From an uncultured Collinsella sp. (GTDB taxonomy: Bacteria > Actinomycetota > Coriobacteriia > Coriobacteriales > Coriobacteriaceae), in NCBI GenBank assembly GCA_900766165.1, contig CAAFUK010000119.1:1-23417 (forward strand): a stretch of DNA of 23,417 nucleotides, written 5' to 3'. The number at the start of each line of letters is the position of its first letter. Within the stretch, counting starts at the first letter, position 1. Under the pieces are notes generated by a model. It saw only the letters and a program-made list of their open reading frames with translations, had not been told where the DNA came from and made no database searches. Shown here piece by piece: positions 1 through 7,253 of this stretch. A program made the position numbers and the translations under genes.

Positions 1-22
1 AACTCGTCCGGTCTCGGGCGCA

Positions 23-58
23 TCGCCCCTTGCCGGATTCAGATTCGACAAGGGGCGA
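23..58. repeat. Perfect 10-bp inverted repeat
   Basis: TCGCCCCTTG (23-32) pairs perfectly with CAAGGGGCGA (49-58) around a 16-nt loop. No T run follows on either strand, so it is not a clear intrinsic terminator. It lies at the window edge, so the gene it might serve is not visible. Otherwise positions 1-118 show nothing that I can support. Confidence 0.5.
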
Positions 59-118
59 CCATTGTGCAATCGCAAGAAGATGACGGGGCGGAATGTCAAT
101 CCTGGTCTAACAGAGCCT

Positions 119-206
119 TATTTAATCCTCGTCCCAGAAAAATCATTTGGTGGGCAGAAGGGCAAAAGTAGTCAAAAAGCCCCGTCTCAAATTGGCTACC
201 CTTTGT
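119..206. repeat. Dispersed intergenic motif, copy A (long form)
   Basis: The core 181-199 (CCCGTCTCAAATTGGCTAC) recurs with few changes at 2918-2936 and 3212-3230, always on the same strand and each time within about 30 bp of a gene 3' end. Here it begins just past the stop of the phosphatase gene. The A/T-rich stretch beside it (about 119-180) looks like part of a longer version, by my memory of similar stretches in Collinsella intergenic DNA; that comparison was not run. No stable hairpin with a T run is visible, so I call it a dispersed repeat and not a terminator. Confidence 0.5.
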
Positions 207-210
207 GTAA

Positions 211-1050
211 TCATTCGCCAGGAAGAATGTTCGCGTAGAATTCCGCACCATCATCCAGGCGCAAGATACCCACGCGGCCGAACTCGGAGCCCGTTGCGGC
301 GGCGCAGTCGATGTCGATGCGATCGGGAACGCCGGCGGTATCCTCGCCGCCCAGGCGCACAATCTGCCCGCGGCCCGACTCCTCATCGAGCCCCGCCAGG
401 CCGCCTACCTCGCAATAACGCCCGAGCGACACCGTTGGCGTGTGGCCGCTCACCACGACCGGACCCTTGCCCTCGGCAGAAAGCAGCCCCGTCGGCGCAT
501 CCCAATAGCCATGGCGAATCCACAGAAGGTCATCGGACGACTGTACCGCAAGCATCTGCTGAAGTAGCTCGCGATCGGCATCCACCGCCCCCGCACCATC
601 GGCACAATCAACCCCATGTTCAAGCAAAAACGCCCGGGCCGCCTCGATCTGGATACCGGCATGTACCAGCAGGTACGGACGCTCGTCAGTCTCGACCACC
701 GCGTAGAGCGGCAACGTCGCCATCCAACGCACGAGCTCCTCGTACGCCTCAAATTCCATATCGTTGAGCTGCTGACGGGTAGTCCAACCGCCGTTGATAT
801 CCCAGGTCTCGGCATCGAGCGGATCCTGGCCAATGATGGCATCGAGCATGATCTGCTCGTGGTTGCCCTTGAGCACGCGGGCGTTGGGTAGCGAGCGCAC
901 GAGCTTAATAACGCCAACTGGATCGGGCCCGCGATCAATCATGTCTCCCAGCACGTACAGTGTATCGTCGGACGCCAGCGAAATCTTGGACAGGGCCTCG
1001 TCAAGCGCACGCACGTGCCCGTGAGCATCGGATGTCACATAGATCGCCAT
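211..1050 (-). CDS. Calcineurin-like metallophosphatase (PPP-type Ser/Thr phosphatase family)
   Basis: A 279-aa soluble protein with the metallophosphoesterase motifs in order: DAH at residues 8-10 (usually DIH), GDMIDRG at 35-41, GNHE at 62-65, an LVHAG block near residue 129 and SGHTP further on. These build the two-metal active site of bacterial PrpA/PrpB-like or lambda-phosphatase-like enzymes, which dephosphorylate proteins or small phosphoesters; the true substrate cannot be read from sequence. Length is normal to slightly long for the family (usually 220-250 aa). The ATG at 1050 is preceded by a GAGAGG-type ribosome binding site. It is monocistronic and divergent from the antiporter. 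A diadenosine-tetraphosphatase (ApaH-like) activity is an alternative. Family is secure, substrate is not. Confidence 0.88.
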   Translation of the reverse strand: MAIYVTSDAHGHVRALDEALSKISLASDDTLYVLGDMIDRGPDPVGVIKLVRSLPNARVLKGNHEQIMLDAIIGQDPLDAETWDINGGWTTRQQLNDMEFEAYEELVRWMATLPLYAVVETDERPYLLVHAGIQIEAARAFLLEHGVDCADGAGAVDADRELLQQMLAVQSSDDLLWIRHGYWDAPTGLLSAEGKGPVVVSGHTPTVSLGRYCEVGGLAGLDEESGRGQIVRLGGEDTAGVPDRIDIDCAAATGSEFGRVGILRLDDGAEFYANILPGE

Positions 1051-1097
1051 GGAACGCCTCTCTCTGCATTGCGGCTGAAGCCCGGCTCCGCAACTAA

Positions 1098-1114
1098 AAC
1101 TTCAAGTTGAACTT
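1098..1114. promoter_or_regulatory. Operator-like alternating palindrome between divergent genes
   Basis: AACTTCAAGTTGAACTT consists of three half-sites AACTT/AAGTT/AACTT separated by single bases, so two overlapping perfect inverted repeats share the middle half-site. It lies in the 253-bp divergent gap (1051-1303) and overlaps TTGAAC (1107-1112), a possible -35 for the antiporter, although the -10 at the right spacing is poor (TACTCC). MerR-family regulators use AAGTT/AACTT-type dyads, but no regulator is encoded nearby. Binding is inferred. Confidence 0.3.
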
Positions 1115-1303
1115 AAACGTTACCCATTGTACTCCGTTGCAATAAAGCTGGAAAGGGTTTCCGAGCAGAGGCAAAGACGGCAGTCGTCTATGACGATATC
1201 GCGCACGCCCGCAATCCAACCCCATAAACCCACCATCTTTGGGTACAAATAACCGCAGGCAACTGACCGTGCCACGCCAACCACCCAGGAGCGGACACTC
1301 CCT

Positions 1304-2905
1304 ATGAACCAGATACTTCTCTTTATCGGCCTCGTCATCATTTTGTGCCTGACCATCAAACCCGTCGGTAAAAAGCTCCCCTTCCCCACCCTGCTTATCT
1401 TTATCGCGCTGGGTATGCTGCTGGGCGTCAACGGTCCGGCGCACATCGACTTTAGCGACTATGCGCTCACCGAAACCGTCTGCAGCACGGCGCTGCTGTT
1501 CATCATGTTCTACGGCGGCTTTAACACCAACATCGACCGCGCAAAACCTGTCGCCGTGCCCGCGGTGCTGCTGAGCACGCTCGGCGTCGTCATCACCGCT
1601 GGCATCACCGGCGTGTTCGCGCACTTTGTACTGGGCTTCGACTGGATCGGCGGCCTGCTGCTGGGCTCGGTCGTGGCGTCAACCGATGCGGCCAGCGTCT
1701 TTAGTGTGCTGCGCGAGCACAGTCTTTCGCTAAAAGGCGGCACCGACTCGCTGCTCGAGGTCGAATCGGGCTCCAACGACCCCGTCGCCTACATGCTCAC
1801 CGCCGTGCTCGCCACACTCGCGGCGGGCGGCGACATTAACATCCCCGTTCTGCTGGCCAAGCAAATTATCTTAGGCGTGGGCCTGGGCATTGTCATCGGC
1901 TGGGCATCGGGCCGCCTGATTGAGCGCGCGCACGCAACGGCCGAGGGAGCGCAGACCATCTTCTTGTTCGCCGTGGCCATCGTCGCCTACGCGCTGCCGA
2001 GCTACCTGGGCGGCAACGGCTTTTTGGCCGTATACCTTGCCGGCATCGTGCTGGGCGCGAGCGACATCACCGGTAAGGTCGAGCTGGCACACTTCTTCGA
2101 CACCCTCACCGAGATGGCCGAGATGACCATCTTCTTTTTGCTTGGCCTGCTCGTGACGCCCGCCCGCCTGCCGCAAATGCTGCTACCCGGTCTGGCACTC
2201 ATGGCGTTTATGCTCTTTGTGAGCCGCCCCATCGCCGTCGGCCTGCTGTTGGCGCCCTTTAAGACCAACCCTCGCCAGGTGGCGCTCGTAAGCTGGGCGG
2301 GCCTGCGCGGAGCAGCATCGGTCGTCTTTAGTCTCTTTGCCGTGGTGGCCGGCGTTCCCGGTGGCCACGACCTATTTGACCTGGTGTTTGTGATCGCCGT
2401 GTCGAGCATTGTGGTGCAGGGTTCGCTGCTGCCGGCAGTGGCGAAGAAACTCGACATGATCGACGCGGAAGGCGACGTGCACCGCACCTTTAACGACTAC
2501 CGCGACGAGGACGGCATGTCGTTTGTCAAGCTCAAGGTGGGAGCTGGACATCCGTTTGCCGGGCGCTCGCTCGCCGATATTGGCAGCGCGACGGACATGC
2601 TCGTGGTCTTGGTGCTGCGCGATGGCGCGCACCCGGTGCTGCCCAACGGGGATACCGTGATCGAAGAAGGCGACCTTCTGGTTATGGCCGCGCCGACGTT
2701 AAAGGAGCGTGCCGAGGTTACGCTGCGCGAGGTCACCGTGACACCCCACGGCCGCCTGGCCGGCCAGCGCCTGCGCGATGTGCCGCAGGGCAAGCACCCC
2801 TTTATCGTGGTGATGCTCAAGCGCGAAGGCCAAACCATCATCCCCGACGGCAACACCCTCATATACGCCGGCGACGAAGCCGTCATCGCCACCCTGGCGT
2901 CGTAG
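1304..2905 (+). CDS. CPA1-family K+(Na+)/H+ antiporter with C-terminal TrkA-C domains
   Basis: A 533-aa inner-membrane protein. Residues 1 to about 390 are a hydrophobic transporter core of about 12-13 helices. It carries the CPA1 signatures VASTDAASVF (about 124-133) and ESGSNDP (154-160), whose Asn-Asp pair (N158, D159) is the cation/proton site. After a linker, residues about 405-463 form a TrkA-C (RCK-C) regulatory domain, and about 476-533 look like a second, related one (the HPFxGRSLxDI and RLAGQRLRDV blocks align). The architecture resembles NhaP2/CvrA, which exports K+ in exchange for protons and helps volume and pH control. Cation choice cannot be told from sequence. The start ATG has AGGAG at 1287-1291, a rather long 12-nt spacing. 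It is transcribed alone. Confidence 0.88.
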   Translation: MNQILLFIGLVIILCLTIKPVGKKLPFPTLLIFIALGMLLGVNGPAHIDFSDYALTETVCSTALLFIMFYGGFNTNIDRAKPVAVPAVLLSTLGVVITAGITGVFAHFVLGFDWIGGLLLGSVVASTDAASVFSVLREHSLSLKGGTDSLLEVESGSNDPVAYMLTAVLATLAAGGDINIPVLLAKQIILGVGLGIVIGWASGRLIERAHATAEGAQTIFLFAVAIVAYALPSYLGGNGFLAVYLAGIVLGASDITGKVELAHFFDTLTEMAEMTIFFLLGLLVTPARLPQMLLPGLALMAFMLFVSRPIAVGLLLAPFKTNPRQVALVSWAGLRGAASVVFSLFAVVAGVPGGHDLFDLVFVIAVSSIVVQGSLLPAVAKKLDMIDAEGDVHRTFNDYRDEDGMSFVKLKVGAGHPFAGRSLADIGSATDMLVVLVLRDGAHPVLPNGDTVIEEGDLLVMAAPTLKERAEVTLREVTVTPHGRLAGQRLRDVPQGKHPFIVVMLKREGQTIIPDGNTLIYAGDEAVIATLAS

Positions 2906-2917
2906 CGGCCAGGGAAA

Positions 2918-2936
2918 GCCGTCCCGAATTGGCTAC
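2918..2936. repeat. Dispersed intergenic motif, copy B
   Basis: GCCGTCCCGAATTGGCTAC lies 12 bp after the antiporter stop codon. It matches the cores at 181-199 and 3212-3230, differing at two or three positions. With copy C it flanks most of the 326-bp gap 2906-3231 as a direct repeat. Confidence 0.5.
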
Positions 2937-2995
2937 ATTTGAGCATCAATCGCCCCGGCTGGGGTCTCGTTGCGGACAATTAGCGTCTCTCAAAA

Positions 2996-3118
2996 CTAAG
3001 TGAGTAGACTTTTGCCGAATCGCCGACCACGTCTCCAAAACACAAGTATGTGACCTGCGGGTTTGTTGAAGCTAATTAGTCGGGTGCTCAGGATCTCCAA
3101 TAAAGCCTACTCACTTAG
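2996..3118. repeat. 123-bp inverted-repeat element (MITE-like)
   Basis: The left end CTAAGTGAGTAGACTTT (2996-3012) and the right end AAAGCCTACTCACTTAG (3102-3118) are inverted repeats matching at 16 of 17 positions. The interior has further pairing potential (CCGAC at 3023-3027 with GTCGG at 3079-3083). There is no open frame of note inside, and I see no obvious target-site duplication. It occupies the gap between the antiporter and the convergent BREX operon end. It could be a non-autonomous mobile element or a structured RNA. Confidence 0.6.
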
Positions 3119-3211
3119 CCAGCGTGCAGTCAAAATAGAACGGTCGCGAGCCCATTAGACCCCATTGCGACGGCTTATCGTGCATTTTCGCGCAGCTGCG
3201 GGTGCAGACGC

Positions 3212-3230
3212 CCGGTCCCAAATTAGCTAC
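3212..3230. repeat. Dispersed intergenic motif, copy C
   Basis: CCGGTCCCAAATTAGCTAC ends one base before the stop codon of the 63-aa gene (TAG complement at 3232-3234). Same strand and same core as copies A and B. Confidence 0.5.
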
Positions 3231-3231
3231 C

Positions 3232-3423
3232 CTAGTCATCGTCGACGGCGAAGGCACGGAGGTCGAGGCCCTCGCGTTCGGCTCGGGCTAGGAGCTCTTG
3301 AGGTAACTCGTCCTCGATATCCATCACGTCGAGCATGGCAGCGGGAAAGCCCACGCCGGCCGCACTCCCCGCATGGTCGATCAGGCCCTCGCGCAGCCGA
3401 TCTACATCGACTTCGATTTTCAT
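3232..3423 (-). CDS. Small acidic protein of unknown function (63 aa), last gene of the BREX array
   Basis: I do not recognise this protein. It begins MKIEVDVDRLREGL and is acidic, ending in VDDD, with no membrane segment or metal motif. I chose the ATG at 3423 because GGGAGG lies 8 nt upstream; a TTG at 3441 in the same frame lies upstream of that site and is unlikely. It starts 27 bp after the 454-aa gene on the same strand, so the two are probably co-transcribed. The composition is normal for the window. It may be a partner or regulator of the 454-aa protein; no function can be given. Confidence 0.6.
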   Translation of the reverse strand: MKIEVDVDRLREGLIDHAGSAAGVGFPAAMLDVMDIEDELPQELLARAEREGLDLRAFAVDDD

Positions 3424-3450
3424 GGTGAAACCTCCCGCCAAACCAGGCCC

Positions 3451-4815
3451 TTACTCGTCAGCGCCAAGCACTTCCACGGCAGCAACAAAAGCCGCAACCT
3501 GCTTGCCGTCCATCTGCGTGGCCAGGCGCCCCACGGGCTCATCGTAGGCGAACTGCACCTTATCGATAAAGCAATCCCAAGCACGCTCGTCCACACGCAC
3601 GGCGGCCTCGCAATACTGACTGAGCTTTTTGAGTCCATACCAAAACGCATTCACATGGCGCGCAGGGTCCTCATCCAGCACACCATCGTAGCGACGCTCA
3701 TTGAACTCGCGCATGCGTGCCACGGCAACCTCGAGCGAGTCGCCGCCATCAGTCGAAGCCTCATCCACAAGCTCGGGAATCGCGACCTCACGCCGAACAT
3801 CATGCCTGGTAGCGCCGTCGTACTCGCCCACCAGCACGTCTTCGTCAAGCCGTGAATCGTAGTCTAAATAGCTCGAGCCCCGGCAAATCCCATGCGGTGA
3901 GTCAGAGCCAAACGCACAGAACAACCCGCCGTCGGCAACAACACCACGGTAGGTCTCAAACGACTTCTTAACCTGAGCGAGCAGCTCGGAAAGCAAACCG
4001 GCATCGCACGCCGTCTCGCACGCAACGCACGCAGGCTTCGGCAGCCCCGAAGGCTCCACCGTGCTCCCCGCAACGCGGGCGGCGCGCTCGGCCCGATACG
4101 CCTGCGCCGCCAAGCGCGCTCGCTGCGCAGCGCCGCGCACGTTGGTAAGTTCACGCCCCAACGCCACGTCACTAGCAACATCGCCAGCCAAATCGCCCGT
4201 AAACCCGTCAGCGCGCTGCGACCCCGTCGCACTCAACTCGGACTCAAACGTCGCTGTGATCATACCCGCAAGGTCCGTCGCGTCGGCGGCACAGCGCATC
4301 TGCTCCAGCTGCGTACACAGCAGATCGGCATCCAGAGGCACGGCCTCGGCTACGCGCACGTCGCTCAAACGCGCCGCGTCCTGCAACACCAAAGCCCCCG
4401 CGGCATCGTACGCCGCGCGAACCCTGTCCGCCGTATTGGCGCGCAGCTTTACCTCGATAAACGCAAGCGTCTGCTCCAGACGCCGCAGCAGCTCGGCCTT
4501 GTCCTCCATGCGCAAAAAGGCAGCATAGCGGCGCTCCATCCGTAGCGGTCCAACAATGCCCGTCTGCTTGCGAGCGCGTGCAAGCGCGGCGCCCTCAACA
4601 CGGCGAACATACCCGTCAACAGCCCGCACGGCAGACTCGCGCGCAGCGTGCTCGGAAGCCTCGACGCCCCTAAGCACACCCAACAGCTCGCGGGAGCGCG
4701 CCTTGCGTACCAGCTCCCCGCGATCGTACTGCTCAAGCGCCGTCTGACGCTTGCCTACCGATTCAAAGCCAAACAGCTCGTCGAGCAGCTCGCCAACAGA
4801 ACGCTCGCCCGCCAT
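3451..4815 (-). CDS. BREX-linked protein of unknown function (454 aa)
   Basis: I do not recognise the family. The protein is Ala/Arg/Glu-rich and looks mainly helical over residues 1-250, with no signal peptide or membrane helix. A cysteine cluster (C263, C266, C270) could bind a metal, and a more conserved-looking C-terminal region (about 285-454) contains several aromatic and acidic positions. The start at ATG 4815 has a strong GAGGAGG site 7 nt upstream. It lies 78 bp after brxL on the same strand, the gap holding a GC-rich hairpin, so it may be read from the BREX transcript. It is not among the six type 1 BREX core genes. It could be a BREX accessory factor, a separate defence gene, or an unrelated resident gene next to the island. 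Confidence 0.7.
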   Translation of the reverse strand: MAGERSVGELLDELFGFESVGKRQTALEQYDRGELVRKARSRELLGVLRGVEASEHAARESAVRAVDGYVRRVEGAALARARKQTGIVGPLRMERRYAAFLRMEDKAELLRRLEQTLAFIEVKLRANTADRVRAAYDAAGALVLQDAARLSDVRVAEAVPLDADLLCTQLEQMRCAADATDLAGMITATFESELSATGSQRADGFTGDLAGDVASDVALGRELTNVRGAAQRARLAAQAYRAERAARVAGSTVEPSGLPKPACVACETACDAGLLSELLAQVKKSFETYRGVVADGGLFCAFGSDSPHGICRGSSYLDYDSRLDEDVLVGEYDGATRHDVRREVAIPELVDEASTDGGDSLEVAVARMREFNERRYDGVLDEDPARHVNAFWYGLKKLSQYCEAAVRVDERAWDCFIDKVQFAYDEPVGRLATQMDGKQVAAFVAAVEVLGADE

Positions 4816-4853
4816 GGCAAGGCCTCCTCACGCACTACGCACCAACATGTACG

Positions 4854-4880
4854 CGGGGCACCCGAACACCGGACGCCCCG
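4854..4880 (-). other. GC-rich hairpin between brxL and the 454-aa gene
   Basis: CGGGGC (4854-4859) pairs with GCCCCG (4875-4880) around a 15-nt loop. No T run follows in the direction of transcription (minus), so it is more likely an RNA-stability or partial attenuation element than a full terminator. Confidence 0.35.
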
Positions 4881-4893
4881 CTCGCCCACGCTC

Positions 4894-7242
4894 CTACAGA
4901 TCCAGCGCCTTCTTCGCGGCATCAACCGGGTCGCCATCCATGTAGAACACCGGGCTCAACCCCGAAATAATCTCGGAAGAAACACTCTGCAGGCCCGCGA
5001 TAGCGCTCAGCGGCAAAATCACGCGCTTGGCGCCGGCGTTTTTGGCCACGCGCATAATGTCCTCGAGCCCGCGGATTTCATCCATGGAGCCCGACATGCG
5101 CAAGATGCCCGGAATCGCCAGCGCGGGCATCACCGGGCGATTGCACGCCGCGGAGCACAGGCCCACAAACTCGGCGAGCGAAACTTCCTCGGACAGGCCC
5201 TTGCTCTGCAGGTCGTTATAGAACAGCAGGTAATCCTTGGAGCCAATGTGCATGCCCGGCGCCACGCGGTTCGCCAGGTTCACAAAGTTGTCGAACGCGG
5301 CCTCCAGGGTATCGCGCACCGGCTTGTTAAAGGCCACGCCCTCGTGCTTAAACTTGCACTCGCCAGCAACGGCCTTGTTCTCCAGCTTGTACACGGCAAC
5401 CTCGCCGCCCTGCGACCTGCCCACGCCAAACACGTGGCCGGACAGCAGCGGCCCGTCGGGAATCAGTGTGTCCTCGCTCTGCTCGGGCACGCGCACCACG
5501 TGCACGTCCTGTGGGTTGTCGGCATCCATATAGCCCAGGTTGACGTCGATAAACTCAACGCCCGCCATAATCTTGAGCTGCTCCTTTACGCGGCGACGGC
5601 CCTCGATAGCGTAGTCCAGCAGCCAGCGCACGTCGTCCTTGTCCATGGCCTCGTCGGGGAACAGCAGCTTGGCGAGACCGCTAAAGGTCTTGCGCACGGC
5701 GATCTCGTCGCGCTTGTTAAAGTCGCTGTTGAAGCGGAAATACCGGTCGATATGGTGCGTAAAGTCCTTGCGGCGCATCTCCTTGTAAAACTCCGACAGG
5801 CAATCGGTGATCAGGCCATAATGCCCGGTCAGCAGGCTCGAGCGCATCTTGGGAATCTCCCAGCCCGGCAGGTAATAGTGAATACGGTCGAAGAAGGCCG
5901 AATCGTTGTTAAACTCCGGCGGGAACGGATCAAACAGGTGCGTGGTCTTAAGGACATTTTGCACGGTGTCGTTGATGTTGCCCTCAAAGACCATGGAGGC
6001 ATCGGCGTTAATCTGGTCGCGACCGCGCGCATAGCTGCCGCTCGCCATGTAGTCCTTCATGATCTGCACGGCGTTGGTGTCCTTAAAGCGCATGCCGGCG
6101 ACCTCGTCAAACGTCACGCAGTCCCAGTGACCCACCAAGCCCACGCGGTCGGCGCGCATGGAGTTCATACGGCCGAACAGGTTGGCCGTGGTGGTCTGAC
6201 CGCCCGAAAGCAAGATGGCGTAAGGCGAGACCTCTTTGTAGATATGGCTCTTGCCGGTGCCGCGGGGACCCAGCTCGCAAAGGTTGTAGTTGCGCTCGAT
6301 GAGCGGCACCATGCGCTCGATAAAGTGCAGGCGCTCTTTCTCGGAAAGCTCGCTGGGTTCATAGCCAGCGGAGCGCAGCAGCATGTTGAGCCACTCGTCG
6401 CGCGTAAAGTACTGGCGCTCGTCGATCATGGCATCAAGGTCTAGGTTGGGCATCTGGATGGGCGTGAGCGACGCCACGCTAAACGGAGAGTCCTCGGGGC
6501 CGCGCTTTTTGCGCTTGGCCTTGGAGCGGCGCGGCGCATCGTCGCCAAAGACCTCCATGCCAAACTCGTCTTCCTCATCCAAGGGGTGACGATACTCGAT
6601 GCTCATAATGCACCAAATGCCACCCTGCAGAATCTTGGAATAGTCGCGCACGTACTCGGCCGGCATCACAAACGGCTCGATAGTCAGATTGGCAAACGAT
6701 GCCACGTAGATGTCTTTGTACTCGTCGAGCTTGGCCGTCACCTTGTCGATGATGGTAAAGCGGCCCAGTTCGCGAATCTTGGACTTAATGCGCTCGGACT
6801 CGTCGGGACGCACGTAGTTATCGGTGAGGATCCTGCGGATGCGCTCCAAACCCTCTGCCACGGCATCCTCGTCGTCAGTTGAGCAGTACATGCCCAGCAG
6901 ATACTCCAGCACAAAAGTGGGCACGTTGGCGCCGCGCTTCATAAGGGCCGTCAGGTCCTTGCGCACGATCTTGCCGCCAAAGTGCTCGAGCAGCTTGCCG
7001 TCCAGCCCATCCATGTCGTAGCCCTCATCCTCGGGAGCCTCGGCCACAGCCTGAGCATAGCCATCGGTCGGGGACTCACCCTCGGCGGGCGCCGCAGGCT
7101 CCGCCGGCTCCTCGCCGGTCACCGCGGCCTCAACGGGCTCCGGGGCAGGCGCCGCAGCCTCCACAACCGCCGCAGCATCCACTGGCACGCTCACATCAAT
7201 CGAGGGAACTTCCCACAGATCGTCGTCATGGCTATCAAACAT
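4894..7242 (-). CDS. brxL: BrxL, Lon-like AAA+ protein of type 1 BREX
   Basis: A 782-aa protein. From about residue 80 it follows the BrxL family closely: the N-terminal region with the block GANVPTFVLEYLLGMYC, the AAA+ core with Walker A GPRGTGKS (325-332) and Walker B ending in D379-E380, and a C-terminal Lon-protease-like domain. BrxL is the ring-forming ATPase needed for phage exclusion in type 1 BREX. I chose ATG 7242: AGGAG sits 8 nt upstream, whereas an in-frame GTG at 7251 abuts that site. The AGGAG overlaps the pglZ stop codon, so translation is coupled. Residues 1 to about 78 are an acidic Ala/Pro/Glu-rich extension not present in the BrxL proteins I know (about 680 aa), and a basic KAKRKKR patch interrupts the region before the AAA+ core. 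The Lon-type catalytic serine is not evident. Confidence 0.95.
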   Translation of the reverse strand: MFDSHDDDLWEVPSIDVSVPVDAAAVVEAAAPAPEPVEAAVTGEEPAEPAAPAEGESPTDGYAQAVAEAPEDEGYDMDGLDGKLLEHFGGKIVRKDLTALMKRGANVPTFVLEYLLGMYCSTDDEDAVAEGLERIRRILTDNYVRPDESERIKSKIRELGRFTIIDKVTAKLDEYKDIYVASFANLTIEPFVMPAEYVRDYSKILQGGIWCIMSIEYRHPLDEEDEFGMEVFGDDAPRRSKAKRKKRGPEDSPFSVASLTPIQMPNLDLDAMIDERQYFTRDEWLNMLLRSAGYEPSELSEKERLHFIERMVPLIERNYNLCELGPRGTGKSHIYKEVSPYAILLSGGQTTTANLFGRMNSMRADRVGLVGHWDCVTFDEVAGMRFKDTNAVQIMKDYMASGSYARGRDQINADASMVFEGNINDTVQNVLKTTHLFDPFPPEFNNDSAFFDRIHYYLPGWEIPKMRSSLLTGHYGLITDCLSEFYKEMRRKDFTHHIDRYFRFNSDFNKRDEIAVRKTFSGLAKLLFPDEAMDKDDVRWLLDYAIEGRRRVKEQLKIMAGVEFIDVNLGYMDADNPQDVHVVRVPEQSEDTLIPDGPLLSGHVFGVGRSQGGEVAVYKLENKAVAGECKFKHEGVAFNKPVRDTLEAAFDNFVNLANRVAPGMHIGSKDYLLFYNDLQSKGLSEEVSLAEFVGLCSAACNRPVMPALAIPGILRMSGSMDEIRGLEDIMRVAKNAGAKRVILPLSAIAGLQSVSSEIISGLSPVFYMDGDPVDAAKKALDL

Positions 7243-7253
7243 AGGGCACACTC

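Noticed and set aside
147..767. Plus-strand 206-codon frame opposite the phosphatase
   Set aside because: Arg/Pro-rich translation that starts inside the dispersed repeat and runs antisense to an intact gene.
4648..6444. Long plus-strand open frame (about 600 codons) opposite brxL and the 454-aa gene
   Set aside because: It is antisense to brxL, which matches its family across the whole length. The translation is rich in His, Ala, Val and Leu with no recognisable domain, as expected of the complement of GC-rich coding DNA.
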